A stretch of DNA of 64,000 nt, taken from Staphylococcus haemolyticus. Lineage in GTDB: Bacteria; Bacillota; Bacilli; Staphylococcales; Staphylococcaceae. Location of the stretch: assembly GCF_006094395.1 (NCBI RefSeq), contig NZ_CP035291.1, forward strand, positions 1,984,001 through 2,048,000. The letters run 5' to 3'. The position numbers were made by a program, and so were the translations under genes. Under the pieces are notes generated by a model. That model was not told the DNA's origin and searched no databases. It saw nothing but the letters and a program-made list of their open reading frames with translations. Positions 12,846-21,431 of the stretch are shown here, piece by piece (the first letter of the stretch is position 1; every line of letters starts with the position of its first letter).

Positions 12846-13005
12846 AAAAAATGCTTTCTCACTTTAGCAAAGTTGAGAAAGCATTGATTCATCTTTCTCT
12901 CATCTTCTAAAGTAATCAACTTTATGTGAATTGGCACCATTTCTATAACTAGACGGTTGCCGGGCTTCATAGGGCACATCCCTCCACCTCTCTTGATAAG
13001 AATTT
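12846..13005 (-). promoter_or_regulatory. SAM-I riboswitch (S-box) with terminator upstream of metNIQ
   Basis: On the minus strand the aptamer begins TTCTTATCAAGAGAGGTGGA near 13004. It continues with the conserved block GGGA..GCCC.ATGAAGCCCGGCAACC and closes P1 with GATGAGAGAAAGA near 12891. It is followed by an intrinsic terminator, AATGCTTTCTCA paired with TGAGAAAGCATT and a T run (12885-12846). Known logic of the family: SAM binding promotes the terminator and shuts off methionine uptake genes. Confidence 0.95.
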
Positions 13006-13059
13006 TCGCACTATTTAATTAATTTATATCCTACCATTGCACTATAATTTCGTCAATAA

Positions 13060-13356
13060 TTATTTTAACTTTTCTAACAAATAAGGAACAGATTGAAAAG
13101 CATAGATTCTATCTATTTCTATATCTTTATTCATTACTATTAGAACAGGAACTGACATAATTTTGTTACGCTCACTATATTTAGGATGGTAATTCAAATC
13201 GATTTTTTTAACGGGTAATTGTAGTATTTCATTCGCAATATCTAGCATTCGCTCTGACATTTTACAAGTACCACACATCGGTGTGTATCCAAAAATTAGA
13301 TGTTTTTCTTTATTAAAATTCTCACAAATATCTTCTATTTCTACAGATTTACTCAT
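13060..13356 (-). CDS. Thioredoxin-like protein with CGTC motif
   Basis: This 98-residue thioredoxin-fold protein has its redox centre in YTPMCGTCKMSERML (near residue 29) and the cis-Pro in MSVPVLIVM. It lacks the usual Trp before the active site, so it is not classical TrxA. Its start overlaps the end of the Toprim gene by 8 bp, so both are translated from one message. The substrate is unknown; the pairing with a Toprim protein is conserved in staphylococci as far as I recall. Confidence 0.85.
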   Translation of the reverse strand: MSKSVEIEDICENFNKEKHLIFGYTPMCGTCKMSERMLDIANEILQLPVKKIDLNYHPKYSERNKIMSVPVLIVMNKDIEIDRIYAFQSVPYLLEKLK

Positions 13357-13735
13357 GCATGATTACTAACCTTTCAGTCGTTAAATTAGGAATTAGACGT
13401 TTCTCTTTACGAACTGTAAAACCATGTTTACTCAATACATGCGCAAGATAATTCTTTGGGCATCTAGCTACCTCACAAAATGTTTTATCCACATAGATAT
13501 GTTCACATTCGCTAAGATGACGTTTAAACCATTTTCTTATCTTTTCACCTTCGTCATCTGAGTCTGCTAGAACAAAGACTTGCTTTTCATATAATGTTTC
13601 AATCATGTCATCTAATTTATCAATACTCATTGTACCATGCGTACAAATAATATTTATAGGTTCAGCGATGACTTGTTGTACTCTCTTCTTATCAGATTTG
13701 CCTTCAACAATAATAACTTTATTTAAAATTGCCAT
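13349..13735 (-). CDS. Stand-alone Toprim domain protein
   Basis: This 128-residue protein consists of a single Toprim fold: the Glu motif IIVEGKSDKKRV near residue 8 and the DxD motif VLADSDDEGEKIRKW near residue 56. These residues bind Mg2+ in topoisomerases, primases and RNase M5. The size resembles small M5/OLD-like Toprim proteins. A CEVARCPKNYLAHVL segment has two cysteines that could be redox-active. Nucleic-acid target unknown. Overlaps the thioredoxin-like gene by 8 bp. Confidence 0.85.
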   Translation of the reverse strand: MAILNKVIIVEGKSDKKRVQQVIAEPINIICTHGTMSIDKLDDMIETLYEKQVFVLADSDDEGEKIRKWFKRHLSECEHIYVDKTFCEVARCPKNYLAHVLSKHGFTVRKEKRLIPNLTTERLVIMHE

Positions 13736-13887
13736 GATAATCCACCTTCTAAGTCGATAATAAACAATCAGTTACTTTTTCACAGAACGCTAATAGATTA
13801 AACATTATTTACGATTACTTAACATTTTATATCAACAAAGTATAAATTTTAAAATTTGTTGATTATTATTTACAAAAAATAGGCAAA

Positions 13888-13922
13888 ATAAAAACTCCAT
13901 GACCGCAATCAAGGAGTTTAAA
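13888..13922 (-). terminator. gcvH terminator
   Basis: On the minus strand AAACTCCTTGA pairs with TCATGGAGTTT and is followed by a T-rich tract. Confidence 0.75.
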
Positions 13923-13926
13923 TTAA

Positions 13927-14307
13927 TTATTCACCAATCATTTCTTTGTATTGATCAGCTGATAATAAATCATCTAATTGGCTTTCATCGCTAAGTTCAA
14001 CTTTAACCATCCATGCTTTCTCATATGGTGATTCGTTAACAAACTCAGGACTATCTTCTAATTCTTCATTTGATTCAACAACTTTACCAGATACTGGCGC
14101 ATATAATTCAGAAACAGTTTTAACTGATTCTACACTACCAAAAGTATCCCCTTCGTTGATTTCGTCATCAACTTCTGGTAATTCAACGAATACGATATCA
14201 CCTAATTCACCTTGTGCGTATTCAGTAATACCAATTGTTACTGTGTTGCCTTCAACTTTTACCCATTCATGTTCTTTAGAATATTTTAATTCGCTCGGTA
14301 CTGCCAC
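13927..14307 (-). CDS. gcvH: Glycine cleavage system H protein
   Basis: GcvH carries the lipoyl group that shuttles the aminomethyl moiety in glycine cleavage. In Firmicutes it is also the entry point from which lipoate is passed to other complexes. The lipoylated Lys is in [19 protein letters not shown]. At 126 residues it is full length. GGAGGGGATTCTCGTGGC precedes the ATG. The gcvT and gcvP genes are not nearby, as usual in staphylococci. Single-gene unit with its own terminator. Confidence 0.97.
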   Translation of the reverse strand: MAVPSELKYSKEHEWVKVEGNTVTIGITEYAQGELGDIVFVELPEVDDEINEGDTFGSVESVKTVSELYAPVSGKVVESNEELEDSPEFVNESPYEKAWMVKVELSDESQLDDLLSADQYKEMIGE

Positions 14308-14422
14308 GAGAATCCCCTCCTAAAATTAATTACAATTTAATGATGCCATACCGTAAGTTTTCATTCAACTATTAAAACAAAAAGTTACAATAATTTATAT
14401 AATTAGAATTTGTAATTTTAAA

Positions 14423-14776
14423 CTATAACCAAATTTCTTTGTATTGATCTTCTTTAAATCCTAATGTGATATTATCTCCAGCAATAGCTAATGGTCGTTT
14501 AACTAACATGCCATCTGAAGCTAATAAATTTAATTTTTCATCAGTTGATAAATCTTTTAATTTATCTTTTAACCCTAGTTCTTTATATTTAGCACCATGG
14601 GTATTAAATAATTTATTAACCTCTACACCTGTTTTATCGATAATTTCTTCAAACTCTTTTTTAGTTGGTGTGTGTTGTACAATATCAATTGGTTCGTAAC
14701 TTACGCCATGTGTATCTAAAAATTTTGCGGCTTTTTTACAAGTTGTGCAATTTGAATATTGATAAAATTTAATCAT
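14423..14776 (-). CDS. ArsC/Spx-family thioredoxin-fold protein
   Basis: This 117-residue protein has the family start MIKFYQYSNCTTCKKAAKFL, with a CTTC (CxxC) near residues 10-13, and the tail MLVKRPLAIAGDNITLGF. This matches the ArsC-related YusI/Spx-like group. The spacing is that of the arsenate reductase-like subgroup, not Spx itself, which is longer at the C-terminus. True arsenate reduction is doubtful; no ars genes are near. It sits beside gcvH and a thioredoxin-like gene. Confidence 0.88.
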   Translation of the reverse strand: MIKFYQYSNCTTCKKAAKFLDTHGVSYEPIDIVQHTPTKKEFEEIIDKTGVEVNKLFNTHGAKYKELGLKDKLKDLSTDEKLNLLASDGMLVKRPLAIAGDNITLGFKEDQYKEIWL

Positions 14777-14917
14777 TCAGATGTAACCTCCTATTCTGTC
14801 TTAATTTAAATATATCAGATAATCTATGTAAACGCTCTATATTTTAAGCTTAATTTTTCAATTAAAGGAAATTATTCGTTATAATACATTTAGTAATTAT
14901 CTAAAGGAGCGTTTATT

Positions 14918-15241
14918 ATGCAAAGTATTAATACAACTGATGCGTTTAAATCAACAATTGAAAGCGATAAACCAGTTATCGTAAAATTTGAAGCTGGTTG
15001 GTGTCCTGATTGTAAATCTATGGACATGTGGATTGATCCAATCGTCGAAAAATATAATGACTATGATTGGTATACTGTTAACCGTGATGAACTCGAAGAT
15101 GTAGCTGCAGATAATGATGTAATGGGTATTCCTAGCTTATTAGTATTTGAAAATGGCAATAAACTTGCGCATTTACACTCTGCTAATGCTAAATCACCTG
15201 AACAAGTAGAATCATTCTTATCAGAAACATTTAATAAATAG
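14918..15241 (+). CDS. Thioredoxin-like protein with WCPDC active site
   Basis: This 107-residue thioredoxin-fold protein has active site FEAGWCPDCKSMD and cis-Pro in MGIPSLLVFENG. CPDC differs from the CGPC of TrxA and recalls the YtpP-type thioredoxins. Cytosolic, with no signal peptide. CTAAAGGAG lies 9 nt before the ATG. It is divergent from the ArsC-like gene, forming a small redox cluster with the genes at 13060 and 15412. Confidence 0.9.
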   Translation: MQSINTTDAFKSTIESDKPVIVKFEAGWCPDCKSMDMWIDPIVEKYNDYDWYTVNRDELEDVAADNDVMGIPSLLVFENGNKLAHLHSANAKSPEQVESFLSETFNK

Positions 15242-15269
15242 GATATAGAATAGTTATCTAATTTGAAAA

Positions 15270-15360
15270 ATTAATTTGATGATACTATTCTGGCATAGAT
15301 GACTAGAACTGAATAAAGTTTGTTATAGATGCTTTCTCAGTTCTGTTAGCTATGCCCGTG
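15270..15360 (+). repeat. Degenerate copy of the STAR-type intergenic repeat
   Basis: The block GACTAGAACTGAATAAAG ... GCTTTCTCAGTTCTG matches the central stem of the larger copies at 25149, 45960 and 27160. The STAR core and the ends are lost. Placement by eye only. Confidence 0.45.
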
Positions 15361-15366
15361 TAATAA

Positions 15367-15405
15367 TAAAGACGGTTGAGACATTTATTTGTCCAGCCGT
15401 CTTTA
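15367..15405 (-). terminator. Nitroreductase terminator
   Basis: AAAGACGGCTGGACA pairs with TGTCTCAACCGTCTTT with minor bulges; T-rich tract follows on the minus strand. Confidence 0.75.
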
Positions 15406-15411
15406 TTAATT

Positions 15412-15951
15412 CTAGTATTTTGAAATTAAATGTTTGTTTTTACGCGGTGCTTTTGGTGGCACTTCTTCTAAATCTGTTAGGTAAAGGAAACCTGCAATGA
15501 CTTCATCTCCATGAACGCCAAATACCTTACGAACTTTTGGTTCAAAAATGTAAGGTGGTGTCTTCCAACATGTACCAATCCCTTGTTCATGTAATAGAAG
15601 CATTAAGTTTTGAGCATACGCACCCATCGCAAAAAAGTTTTCACGATTTTGTCGTTGTCTTGGGTCAGTTTTAAGTACTAACACTAACATACCACCAAGA
15701 TTAGTCACATTATTATAATGATCTTCTTGTTTCTCAGGATGATTTGGAAATGCAAAATGCGTTACATCCCTGCTCATTTCACCTAATCTATCTTTGGCTA
15801 TATGGATAATTCTCCATGGTTCTCGCATGCCATGGTTTGGAGCATCTGCAGCTTTTTCAATCGCTTGATAAAGCTTATCATCATCTATTGTCATATCATG
15901 TTTGAATTTCTTTATACTTCTTCTTGAAGCAATTGCCTCTTGTAATTCCAC
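15412..15951 (-). CDS. FMN-dependent nitroreductase family protein
   Basis: This 179-residue protein has the family signature: MELQEAIASRRSIKKFKHD at the N-terminus (Arg/Lys contacts to FMN), the ADAPNHGMREPWRII segment, and the C-terminal GDEVIAGFLYLTDL. It likely uses NAD(P)H to reduce nitro-compounds. The position next to aroD corresponds to the gene called ntrA in S. aureus, for which S-nitrosoglutathione reductase activity has been reported; I rely on memory for that link. Own terminator. Confidence 0.88.
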   Translation of the reverse strand: MELQEAIASRRSIKKFKHDMTIDDDKLYQAIEKAADAPNHGMREPWRIIHIAKDRLGEMSRDVTHFAFPNHPEKQEDHYNNVTNLGGMLVLVLKTDPRQRQNRENFFAMGAYAQNLMLLLHEQGIGTCWKTPPYIFEPKVRKVFGVHGDEVIAGFLYLTDLEEVPPKAPRKNKHLISKY

Positions 15952-16021
15952 AATTATCGCTCCTTATTGTTGATAACTCTTCTCAATTATAAAACCTTTA
16001 CCTATTAATTTCAAATGTATC

Positions 16022-16747
16022 TTAATGATTACTATAAAATAATAGTTGTTGTTTTAAAGTTTTAACATGTATTTGTCCAGGGGCTTGGGGCTCACCTAAA
16101 CATCCATAGGATACAGTGCCTCCAAACACACCTTGAGCTGTTCTACTAACTAAGCCAACTTTAGACATAGAAATACCAATCACCTTAGCATCAAGAGTGT
16201 CAGCACTTGTTGCTACTGCTTCAAGCAATGTAGCTACGTCTTCTTTGTCTTGTGGCATGACAGCTATTTTGACATAATCTGGGTTCAATTGATTCATTTT
16301 ATAATATGTGAATTTTAAAATATCTATATCAGGTGTTTCTTGAAAATTATGATAAGATATAACAACTTGTTTATTATATCGGTGTGCTAGGTTAATTAAA
16401 TCACGATGCGCAAAAACGTCAAAATCACTATCCCATTCAATATCAATCATTTGGCAATGATGATTTTTAATAATTTCTTTTAATAACGTCATGTATGCTT
16501 CATATTTCATTTCACCTTTACCGCCTTGTGAGACCGTGCGATATGTTACCAAGACGTTAACGTTTATATTTAATTCTTGTAGTCGTTCTAAATTGGATTT
16601 AAGCAACTCAAGATGTCGATCTTCCCATTGGTCAATTCGTAATTCAATTATATCAATATCATCACTATATTCTTTGATGTTATCTAATGTTACTGTATCC
16701 AGTAATTGATTGGGAGCAACTGTGGCAGCAACTTCAACATTCGTCAT
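16022..16747 (-). CDS. aroD: 3-dehydroquinate dehydratase, type I
   Basis: This enzyme catalyses the third step of the shikimate pathway, dehydrating 3-dehydroquinate through a Schiff base. The catalytic His is in VVISYHNFQETP and the Schiff-base Lys in DYVKIAVMPQ. The substrate-binding IIELRIDQWED and the C-terminal GQIHV loop are present. At 241 residues it is typical for type I AroD. The start MTNVEVAATVAPNQL has GAAGGGATC upstream. Monocistronic by context. Confidence 0.95.
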   Translation of the reverse strand: MTNVEVAATVAPNQLLDTVTLDNIKEYSDDIDIIELRIDQWEDRHLELLKSNLERLQELNINVNVLVTYRTVSQGGKGEMKYEAYMTLLKEIIKNHHCQMIDIEWDSDFDVFAHRDLINLAHRYNKQVVISYHNFQETPDIDILKFTYYKMNQLNPDYVKIAVMPQDKEDVATLLEAVATSADTLDAKVIGISMSKVGLVSRTAQGVFGGTVSYGCLGEPQAPGQIHVKTLKQQLLFYSNH

Positions 16748-16909
16748 AACGATCCCTTCTTCCTCAATTTAACTTGTATTTATTTTAAACTAAAGGCCGT
16801 CACTCTCCAACCTCGAGTAACATACTTTTCAATAAAATTAATAATCAATGATTTAAAAATATGTAAATGGGTAAATAATAAATGTATACGAATTTAGGAG
16901 GTAATAATA

Positions 16910-17332
16910 ATGGCAGTTCAATATGAAACAAAAGCTACAAACGTTGGTGGACGTAAAGGACATGTAAACACTGACGATAATGCAATAAATGTAGATGTAT
17001 TACCACCACAACAAGCAGACGGAAACGCAACTAACCCTGAGCAATTATTTGCTGCTGGTTACGCTTCATGTTTCAATGGTGCGTTCGATCTTATCTTAAA
17101 ACAAAATAAAGTACGTGACGCTGAACCAGAAGTTACTTTAACGGTTCGCCTTGAAGATGATCCAGATGCGGAAAGTCCAAAATTAAGCGTAGCGATTGAT
17201 GCTAAAGTTAAAAATGTATTGTCTCAAGAAGACGCTGAAAAATATCTTCAAGATGCACACGAATTCTGCCCATATTCTAAAGCAACTCGTGGTAATATCG
17301 ATGTTGATTTAAACGTTCAAGTAGTAGATTAA
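16910..17332 (+). CDS. Organic hydroperoxide resistance protein, Ohr/OsmC family
   Basis: This 140-residue thiol peroxidase reduces organic and lipid hydroperoxides. The two catalytic cysteines are in [12 protein letters not shown] (near residue 54) and [13 protein letters not shown] (near residue 118). The conserved Arg is less obvious than in classical Ohr, so OsmC-like substrate breadth is possible. TTAGGAGG precedes the ATG. Strong terminator follows. I saw no OhrR gene beside it. Confidence 0.92.
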   Translation: MAVQYETKATNVGGRKGHVNTDDNAINVDVLPPQQADGNATNPEQLFAAGYASCFNGAFDLILKQNKVRDAEPEVTLTVRLEDDPDAESPKLSVAIDAKVKNVLSQEDAEKYLQDAHEFCPYSKATRGNIDVDLNVQVVD

Positions 17333-17363
17333 ATTTATTTTTAATCATGTACTAATAATTTTA

Positions 17364-17405
17364 GACACAAAAATCTTTTAGGGATTTTTGTGTCTTCTTT
17401 TTTTG
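17364..17405 (+). terminator. ohr terminator
   Basis: GACACAAAAATC pairs with GATTTTTGTGTC around a short loop, followed by TTCTTTTTTT. Confidence 0.9.
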
Positions 17406-17594
17406 TGAATTTTTCCAATTTAAGTTATTCTATAAATACAGTAAATAAAAAACTTTATAAATCATTTATACATATTAAAAATCAAATAGTTTTTATAAAA
17501 TTATTTTTACTTCAATCTTTTGAGTTCACCCCATTATTTATATAATTAATGAAATTTTAAAAACGTTATTCTATGACAGGTATAGGAGGCCATG

Positions 17595-18086
17595 ATGACA
17601 AATATTCGTATACTTAAACATGATGATTTAGACCATTATACTCAATTATTATCAAGCAATACGCACACTTATTCGTGGGACAAGGTCTATCTCGAAAACA
17701 TTTCAAACAATGATCTCAAACAAATGCTATATGATGATGATGAATTTTGTAATATTATCGGTGCTTTTAAAGATGATAAACTTGTAGCATGTGTTACTTT
17801 GCGTCAATTAAGGCAAGTTGGAAGTTCACACAAAGCCATGATAGAGAATTTATTCTTACTTGATAAAAAAGATGAAAGTACAATTTTAAATTTAATGCAA
17901 TTTGCTATAGATTACGCTAAATCTCGCAACATTGAAAAATTGATGACTTGTGTAACTTCTAATAATATTAGTGGCAAAATCTTTTTCTCATCAATGGGAT
18001 TTGAAACTTTGGGTCTCGAATCGAAGTCTTCAAAAATTGGTGACGAATATTTCGATGTTCATTGGCTATTGTATGATATCGTTTAA
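17595..18086 (+). CDS. GNAT-family N-acetyltransferase
   Basis: This single GNAT domain has acetyl-CoA-binding strand features around NLFLLDKKDESTILNLMQFA and a C-terminal SGKIFFSSMGFETLG motif. Two consecutive ATGs (17592, 17595) follow AGGAGG; the second has the better 5-nt spacing. The substrate cannot be predicted. It stands between ohr and lysE on the plus strand, with about 130 bp on the lysE side. Confidence 0.85.
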   Translation: MTNIRILKHDDLDHYTQLLSSNTHTYSWDKVYLENISNNDLKQMLYDDDEFCNIIGAFKDDKLVACVTLRQLRQVGSSHKAMIENLFLLDKKDESTILNLMQFAIDYAKSRNIEKLMTCVTSNNISGKIFFSSMGFETLGLESKSSKIGDEYFDVHWLLYDIV

Positions 18087-18217
18087 CCCCCTATTTTAAC
18101 TATACTTTTTAAAAATTTTTCTCTAGACATTTAATTTATAGCCTTTATAATAATTGATATATTCTAAATTTTCAGATTTTATAAAATTTAAATACACTTA
18201 AGTCTAGGGGTATTATA

Positions 18218-18835
18218 TTGTTACAAGCTATTTTACACGGAGTATTATTAGCTATAGGCTTAATACTACCATTGGGGGCTCAAAATATATTTGTTTTTAA
18301 CCAAGGCGCTAACCAAACAAAATTTAGGCGTGCACTTCCTGCTATTATTACAGCTGGTTTATGTGATTCTTTACTCATTATACTAGCAGTGGTTGGCGTG
18401 TCCCTTATACTTATGTCATTTCCAATACTTCAATTGATTGTTTACATAATAGGATTAGTATTTCTACTCTATATGGCGTGGACATTGTGGCATGAGCAAA
18501 GTAGTGACATTGATGAGCAAGGTGGCATATCACCTGCAAAGCAAATAAGCTTCGCACTTTCTGTTTCATTACTTAATCCTCATGCAATTATGGATACCAT
18601 TGGCGTAATAGGTACAAGCGCTTCTGCCTATGATGGCTCTGAAAAGATAGCATTTACTGTTGCGACAATTAGCGTTTCATGGCTATGGTTTATATTTCTA
18701 GCTATTGCTGGTCGTACTGTAGGCCATTTTGATAAATCAGGTCGCCTATTGATTCTACTAAATAAAATTTCAAGTATTATTATCTTAATCGTTGCATTCA
18801 TGATACTTCAAAAAATTTATCAACTCATATTTTAA
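18218..18835 (+). CDS. LysE/ArgO-type amino acid exporter
   Basis: This 205-residue protein has six hydrophobic segments and the LysE hallmark LILPLGAQNIFVFNQGA in the first helix-loop, plus LLNPHAIMDTIGVIG in the middle. It probably exports basic amino acids by proton exchange; the exact substrate (Arg or Lys) cannot be read. The start codon is TTG at 18218, 7 nt after TAGGGG; no in-frame ATG is better placed. A long hairpin (18861-18907) follows. Confidence 0.9.
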   Translation: MLQAILHGVLLAIGLILPLGAQNIFVFNQGANQTKFRRALPAIITAGLCDSLLIILAVVGVSLILMSFPILQLIVYIIGLVFLLYMAWTLWHEQSSDIDEQGGISPAKQISFALSVSLLNPHAIMDTIGVIGTSASAYDGSEKIAFTVATISVSWLWFIFLAIAGRTVGHFDKSGRLLILLNKISSIIILIVAFMILQKIYQLIF

Positions 18836-18860
18836 AAATTTTTTCTTAATTATAGTAGTA

Positions 18861-18907
18861 GGCTAGAACTTAAAATAACTTATCATAAGTGTTTTTAGGT
18901 TCTAGCC
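18861..18907 (+). terminator. Probable lysE terminator
   Basis: GGCTAGAAC pairs with GTTCTAGCC around an imperfect inner stem; only a modest T-rich tail (ATTTCTGTTTT). Confidence 0.6.
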
Positions 18908-18931
18908 ATTTCTGTTTTGTAGATTTAAAAA

Positions 18932-18968
18932 GGAAAAAATCTCTACAAGTAATTGTCCTTGTAGAGAA
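18932..18968 (-). terminator. Histidine-phosphatase gene terminator
   Basis: CTCTACAAG pairs with CTTGTAGAG and runs into six T on the minus strand. Confidence 0.85.
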
Positions 18969-19021
18969 TGTTGAGTTAATATTTTATTTTTTGACTTGTG
19001 TCTATCTATATTTGCTATATT

Positions 19022-19630
19022 TTAATTTTCATATTTAGTAATTTCTTCGTTTTCTGGATCAATCTTTTCAATAAACCGAAATTCGTTATTTCTATATTCA
19101 AATTTTAAAATATGACAATTTCCAATAAAGTAATTAATTGCTTCTGTATCTCCAATAACTTTTCTTAAAAATACGTCAATCGTAGTTCCATGACTTACAA
19201 CTAAATTTGAATCACTATCTGATGTACGCATTATTTCAGTTAATGTACCTATAAAACGTTCTTCCACTTCATTTTTAGACTCTCCGTCAAACACTACTAA
19301 ACGATCCCCAAAAGCATCTTTAATATCATAATTTGCGTTTAGTAAATCATTACTTTCGCCTTCTAAAATACCAAAATGCCATTCTTTGAGTCCCTTTAAA
19401 CGGTTATAGTCTTGGTTTGGTGCGACGCATTCCAATGTATCACATGCGCGTTCAGAGCTAGATGAATATAAATTTCCAAATGAAATATTATGTTCGTTAA
19501 AATATTGACCAGCTTGTTTGGCTTGAGAGATTCCTAAACTTGTTAAAGGAGAGTCACTTGCCCCCTGCACCTTACCTCGTAAATTAAACATTGTTTGTCC
19601 ATGTCTCATTAAATAAAGTGTTTTTGACAT
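19022..19630 (-). CDS. Histidine phosphatase family (phosphoglycerate mutase-like)
   Basis: The phosphohistidine motif LYLMRHGQTMFN is at residues 5-16, and the second catalytic His is in LVVSHGTTIDVFL. At 202 residues it is closer to broad-specificity phosphatases than to the glycolytic mutase, which here is GpmI. The frame can open at a GTG at 19639, but GAGGTG lies 6 nt before ATG 19630 (MSKTLYL), which I use. Substrate unknown. Confidence 0.88.
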   Translation of the reverse strand: MSKTLYLMRHGQTMFNLRGKVQGASDSPLTSLGISQAKQAGQYFNEHNISFGNLYSSSSERACDTLECVAPNQDYNRLKGLKEWHFGILEGESNDLLNANYDIKDAFGDRLVVFDGESKNEVEERFIGTLTEIMRTSDSDSNLVVSHGTTIDVFLRKVIGDTEAINYFIGNCHILKFEYRNNEFRFIEKIDPENEEITKYEN

Positions 19631-19857
19631 TGTATACACCTCAAACTTAGTTTTTGTTTCAAATTTCTGACATTAATTGAATGCTTTTATTTGTTATTAA
19701 CTGTTCTTAAGTACAATTGTATTTTCGAGTAATAGTATACATTAATTTTTTAATTTTCAAAAACAAGAACATAGAAAAAATTTATAAAGTGGTTTGAGTA
19801 CCGTCATGGTGGGTATAAATTATTATAAGATTCACAATTCTAAAAGGAGTGTCTTTC

Positions 19858-20100
19858 ATGAGCGACCATAATCAATATAATTATGTTAATCCAAATAAGC
19901 TCTCGTTAGATTGGGAATGTTTAATCATAAGTAAAACAGATATGTTATTAGATGGTGTTCCAAAAGAATTAATTAATTCTTGGATGGACAGAAATATTAT
20001 TGAGCCTTTTTCAATAAAAGATAATGAAATTAACTTTAAAACTAAAGATGTGTGGAATGCGCTAAACACCCAAAATTGGTATTACGCTCACTCAAATTAA
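19858..20100 (+). CDS. Hypothetical protein (80 aa)
   Basis: The product opens [20 protein letters not shown] and ends NWYYAHSN. It is soluble, Trp/Asn-rich, with no Cys, signal or membrane segment. AAAGGAG lies 8 nt before ATG 19858, preferred over the in-frame GTG at 19849. Its 3' end overlaps the converging YozE-like gene by 9 bp, so neither has room for an internal terminator. Family not recognised. Confidence 0.75.
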   Translation: MSDHNQYNYVNPNKLSLDWECLIISKTDMLLDGVPKELINSWMDRNIIEPFSIKDNEINFKTKDVWNALNTQNWYYAHSN

Positions 20101-20295
20101 TTTATAAAGACTTATTGCTCTATTAGTACTTTCAATAAGTTGATGATCGACGTAGTTAGACATAACATACGACCTAATAGCTTTGTTATTCCGTTCGTGT
20201 TTTGGAAACTCACAGTCGTTTTCGATATATTGAGCTAAACTTCCTAGAGGTGTATCATCGTTTATAAACCCAATTATAAAATCATAGAATGTCAT
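20092..20295 (-). CDS. YozE/UPF0346-like small protein
   Basis: This 67-residue protein has [20 protein letters not shown] at the N-terminus and FPKHERNN in the middle, matching the YozE SAM-like family (typical FYxFL...D..TPLG.LA and FPK.S.D). These are small helical proteins of unknown role. GAGGGGAAC precedes the ATG. The last 9 bp overlap the end of the converging gene at 19858. Confidence 0.85.
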   Translation of the reverse strand: MTFYDFIIGFINDDTPLGSLAQYIENDCEFPKHERNNKAIRSYVMSNYVDHQLIESTNRAISLYKLI

Positions 20296-20845
20296 AGTTC
20301 CCCTCCTCAGTTTAATTTATCTCTCTTAAAATATTTCATTATTAATATTGTCTAAACATATAAGATAACTCAACTTTAACATGTAATTAGCAACTTTTGC
20401 TTATTTCTAGTATATAACTCATTGCATTAAATATACTGTTTAAGATTATTAAATCATTTACCCAATAATTAATCACTAAATTTGTTATTTATTAAGATGG
20501 TAACTTGTCGTAATTGTTACAATATGGTGAAGAAATCGAAGTTCATTTGTTTAGTTATGTAGCTTCACGCAAAAATGAAAATAAATATTAAAACATTTAT
20601 CAAAAGTTATAAGGGATGTTGTGTCAACCGCTTCATTAAGTCGGTTGACATTTTTGTATATAAAGAAGATTAAATATAAGTTTGATATTTATTATTGCTC
20701 ACTTTTACAATATTAGCAACTAAATTTTTGACAAATTCTAATATTAGGATAAAAACATACAATTACTTTGATTAACTCATTCTACCGGTATACAATAAAT
20801 GATATGATTATATAAAGTTTAACTATTTAATAAGAGGTGACACCC
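20296..20845. other. Long AT-rich intergenic stretch with an orphan terminator
   Basis: No ORF of convincing coding quality is seen here. The one solid signal is a plus-strand intrinsic terminator at 20622-20655, 520 bp past the nearest upstream plus-strand gene, which suggests a small RNA (separate entry). The rest, including the 180 bp before the next gene, carries only AT-rich promoter-like DNA. Confidence 0.6.
20515..20656 (+). ncRNA. Candidate sRNA ending in an orphan terminator
   Basis: TGTCAACCG pairs perfectly with CGGTTGACA (20622-20650), followed by TTTTT. Upstream, TACAAT near 20517 could be a -10, and GTGAAG (about 20528) can pair with CTTCAC (about 20563), giving a 5' stem. A 12-codon ORF (MVKKSKFICLVM) starts at an ATG near 20525 but has no ribosome binding site. 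The 5' end is a guess. Confidence 0.45.
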
Positions 20846-21103
20846 ATGAATAATAATAAAATTTTTTGGATAAATATTTTTATGACGCTATTATTTTTGG
20901 GTTTCAATATCATTGTCACTTACAATGCAGACTTAGATGATTTCTTCTGGCTAATTCCAGGACTGACAATTAGTGGTATCACAATTGTACTAAGCTTAAG
21001 TACTGCGCTCATTTGCAAGAACCTGGTTAGCGAAGTTATTTTTCTAATCAATATTGTTATGCTTTTATACTACATTTATCCTATGGTATATACATTCTTT
21101 TAA
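20846..21103 (+). CDS. Small membrane protein (85 aa)
   Basis: Three hydrophobic helices are seen: FWINIFMTLLFLGFNIIV, FFWLIPGLTISGITIVLSL and a C-terminal EVIFLINIVMLLYYIYP. AAGAGGTG lies before ATG 20846. The next gene begins 22 bp later with its own AGGAGG, so the pair is probably one operon of small membrane proteins. Family not recognised. Confidence 0.75.
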   Translation: MNNNKIFWINIFMTLLFLGFNIIVTYNADLDDFFWLIPGLTISGITIVLSLSTALICKNLVSEVIFLINIVMLLYYIYPMVYTFF

Positions 21104-21125
21104 TATAAATTTAGGAGGCTTACGC

Positions 21126-21314
21126 ATGAGTTTGCATTTAACTATATTGTTATGGCTTGGTATCATTTTTGTAATAGCAGCCTCAATTATATTGGGCTTA
21201 TTACTTAAATCTAAAAAAGAAGAACGTAAAGAATCATATTTAGGTTTTACCGTAATATTTTATATTTTTGGATTTGCTTTACTCATCTACGTATTCATAT
21301 TTGGTATATTATAG
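21126..21314 (+). CDS. Small membrane protein (62 aa)
   Basis: Two transmembrane helices (LTILLWLGIIFVIAASIIL and TVIFYIFGFALLIYVFIF) flank a basic loop KSKKEERKE. The open frame extends back into the previous gene, but AGGAGG at 21114 places the start at ATG 21126 (MSLHL). Followed by a terminator at 21323-21360. Function unknown; likely co-transcribed with the 85-residue membrane protein. Confidence 0.78.
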   Translation: MSLHLTILLWLGIIFVIAASIILGLLLKSKKEERKESYLGFTVIFYIFGFALLIYVFIFGIL

Positions 21315-21322
21315 CGTAGAAT

Positions 21323-21360
21323 TAAAGAACAAAATGACATTGTTATTTTTGTTCTTTTTT
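21323..21360 (+). terminator. Terminator after the small membrane protein pair
   Basis: AAAGAACAAAA pairs with TTTTTGTTCTTT and ends in a T run; nearly symmetric, so it could work in both directions. Confidence 0.8.
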
Positions 21361-21431
21361 ATTTATATCTATATGTAATATTCATTAATAACTCATCAAA
21401 TATGATTTGTTAATTTCTAAGGAGTATCAAA

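Noticed and set aside
14423..14776. Arsenate resistance gene arsC
   Set aside because: No arsR or arsB nearby, and the sequence fits the ArsC-like redox subgroup instead.
19022..19630. Glycolytic phosphoglycerate mutase GpmA
   Set aside because: Shorter than GpmA and lacking its extra loops; the glycolytic enzyme here is gpmI at 36013.
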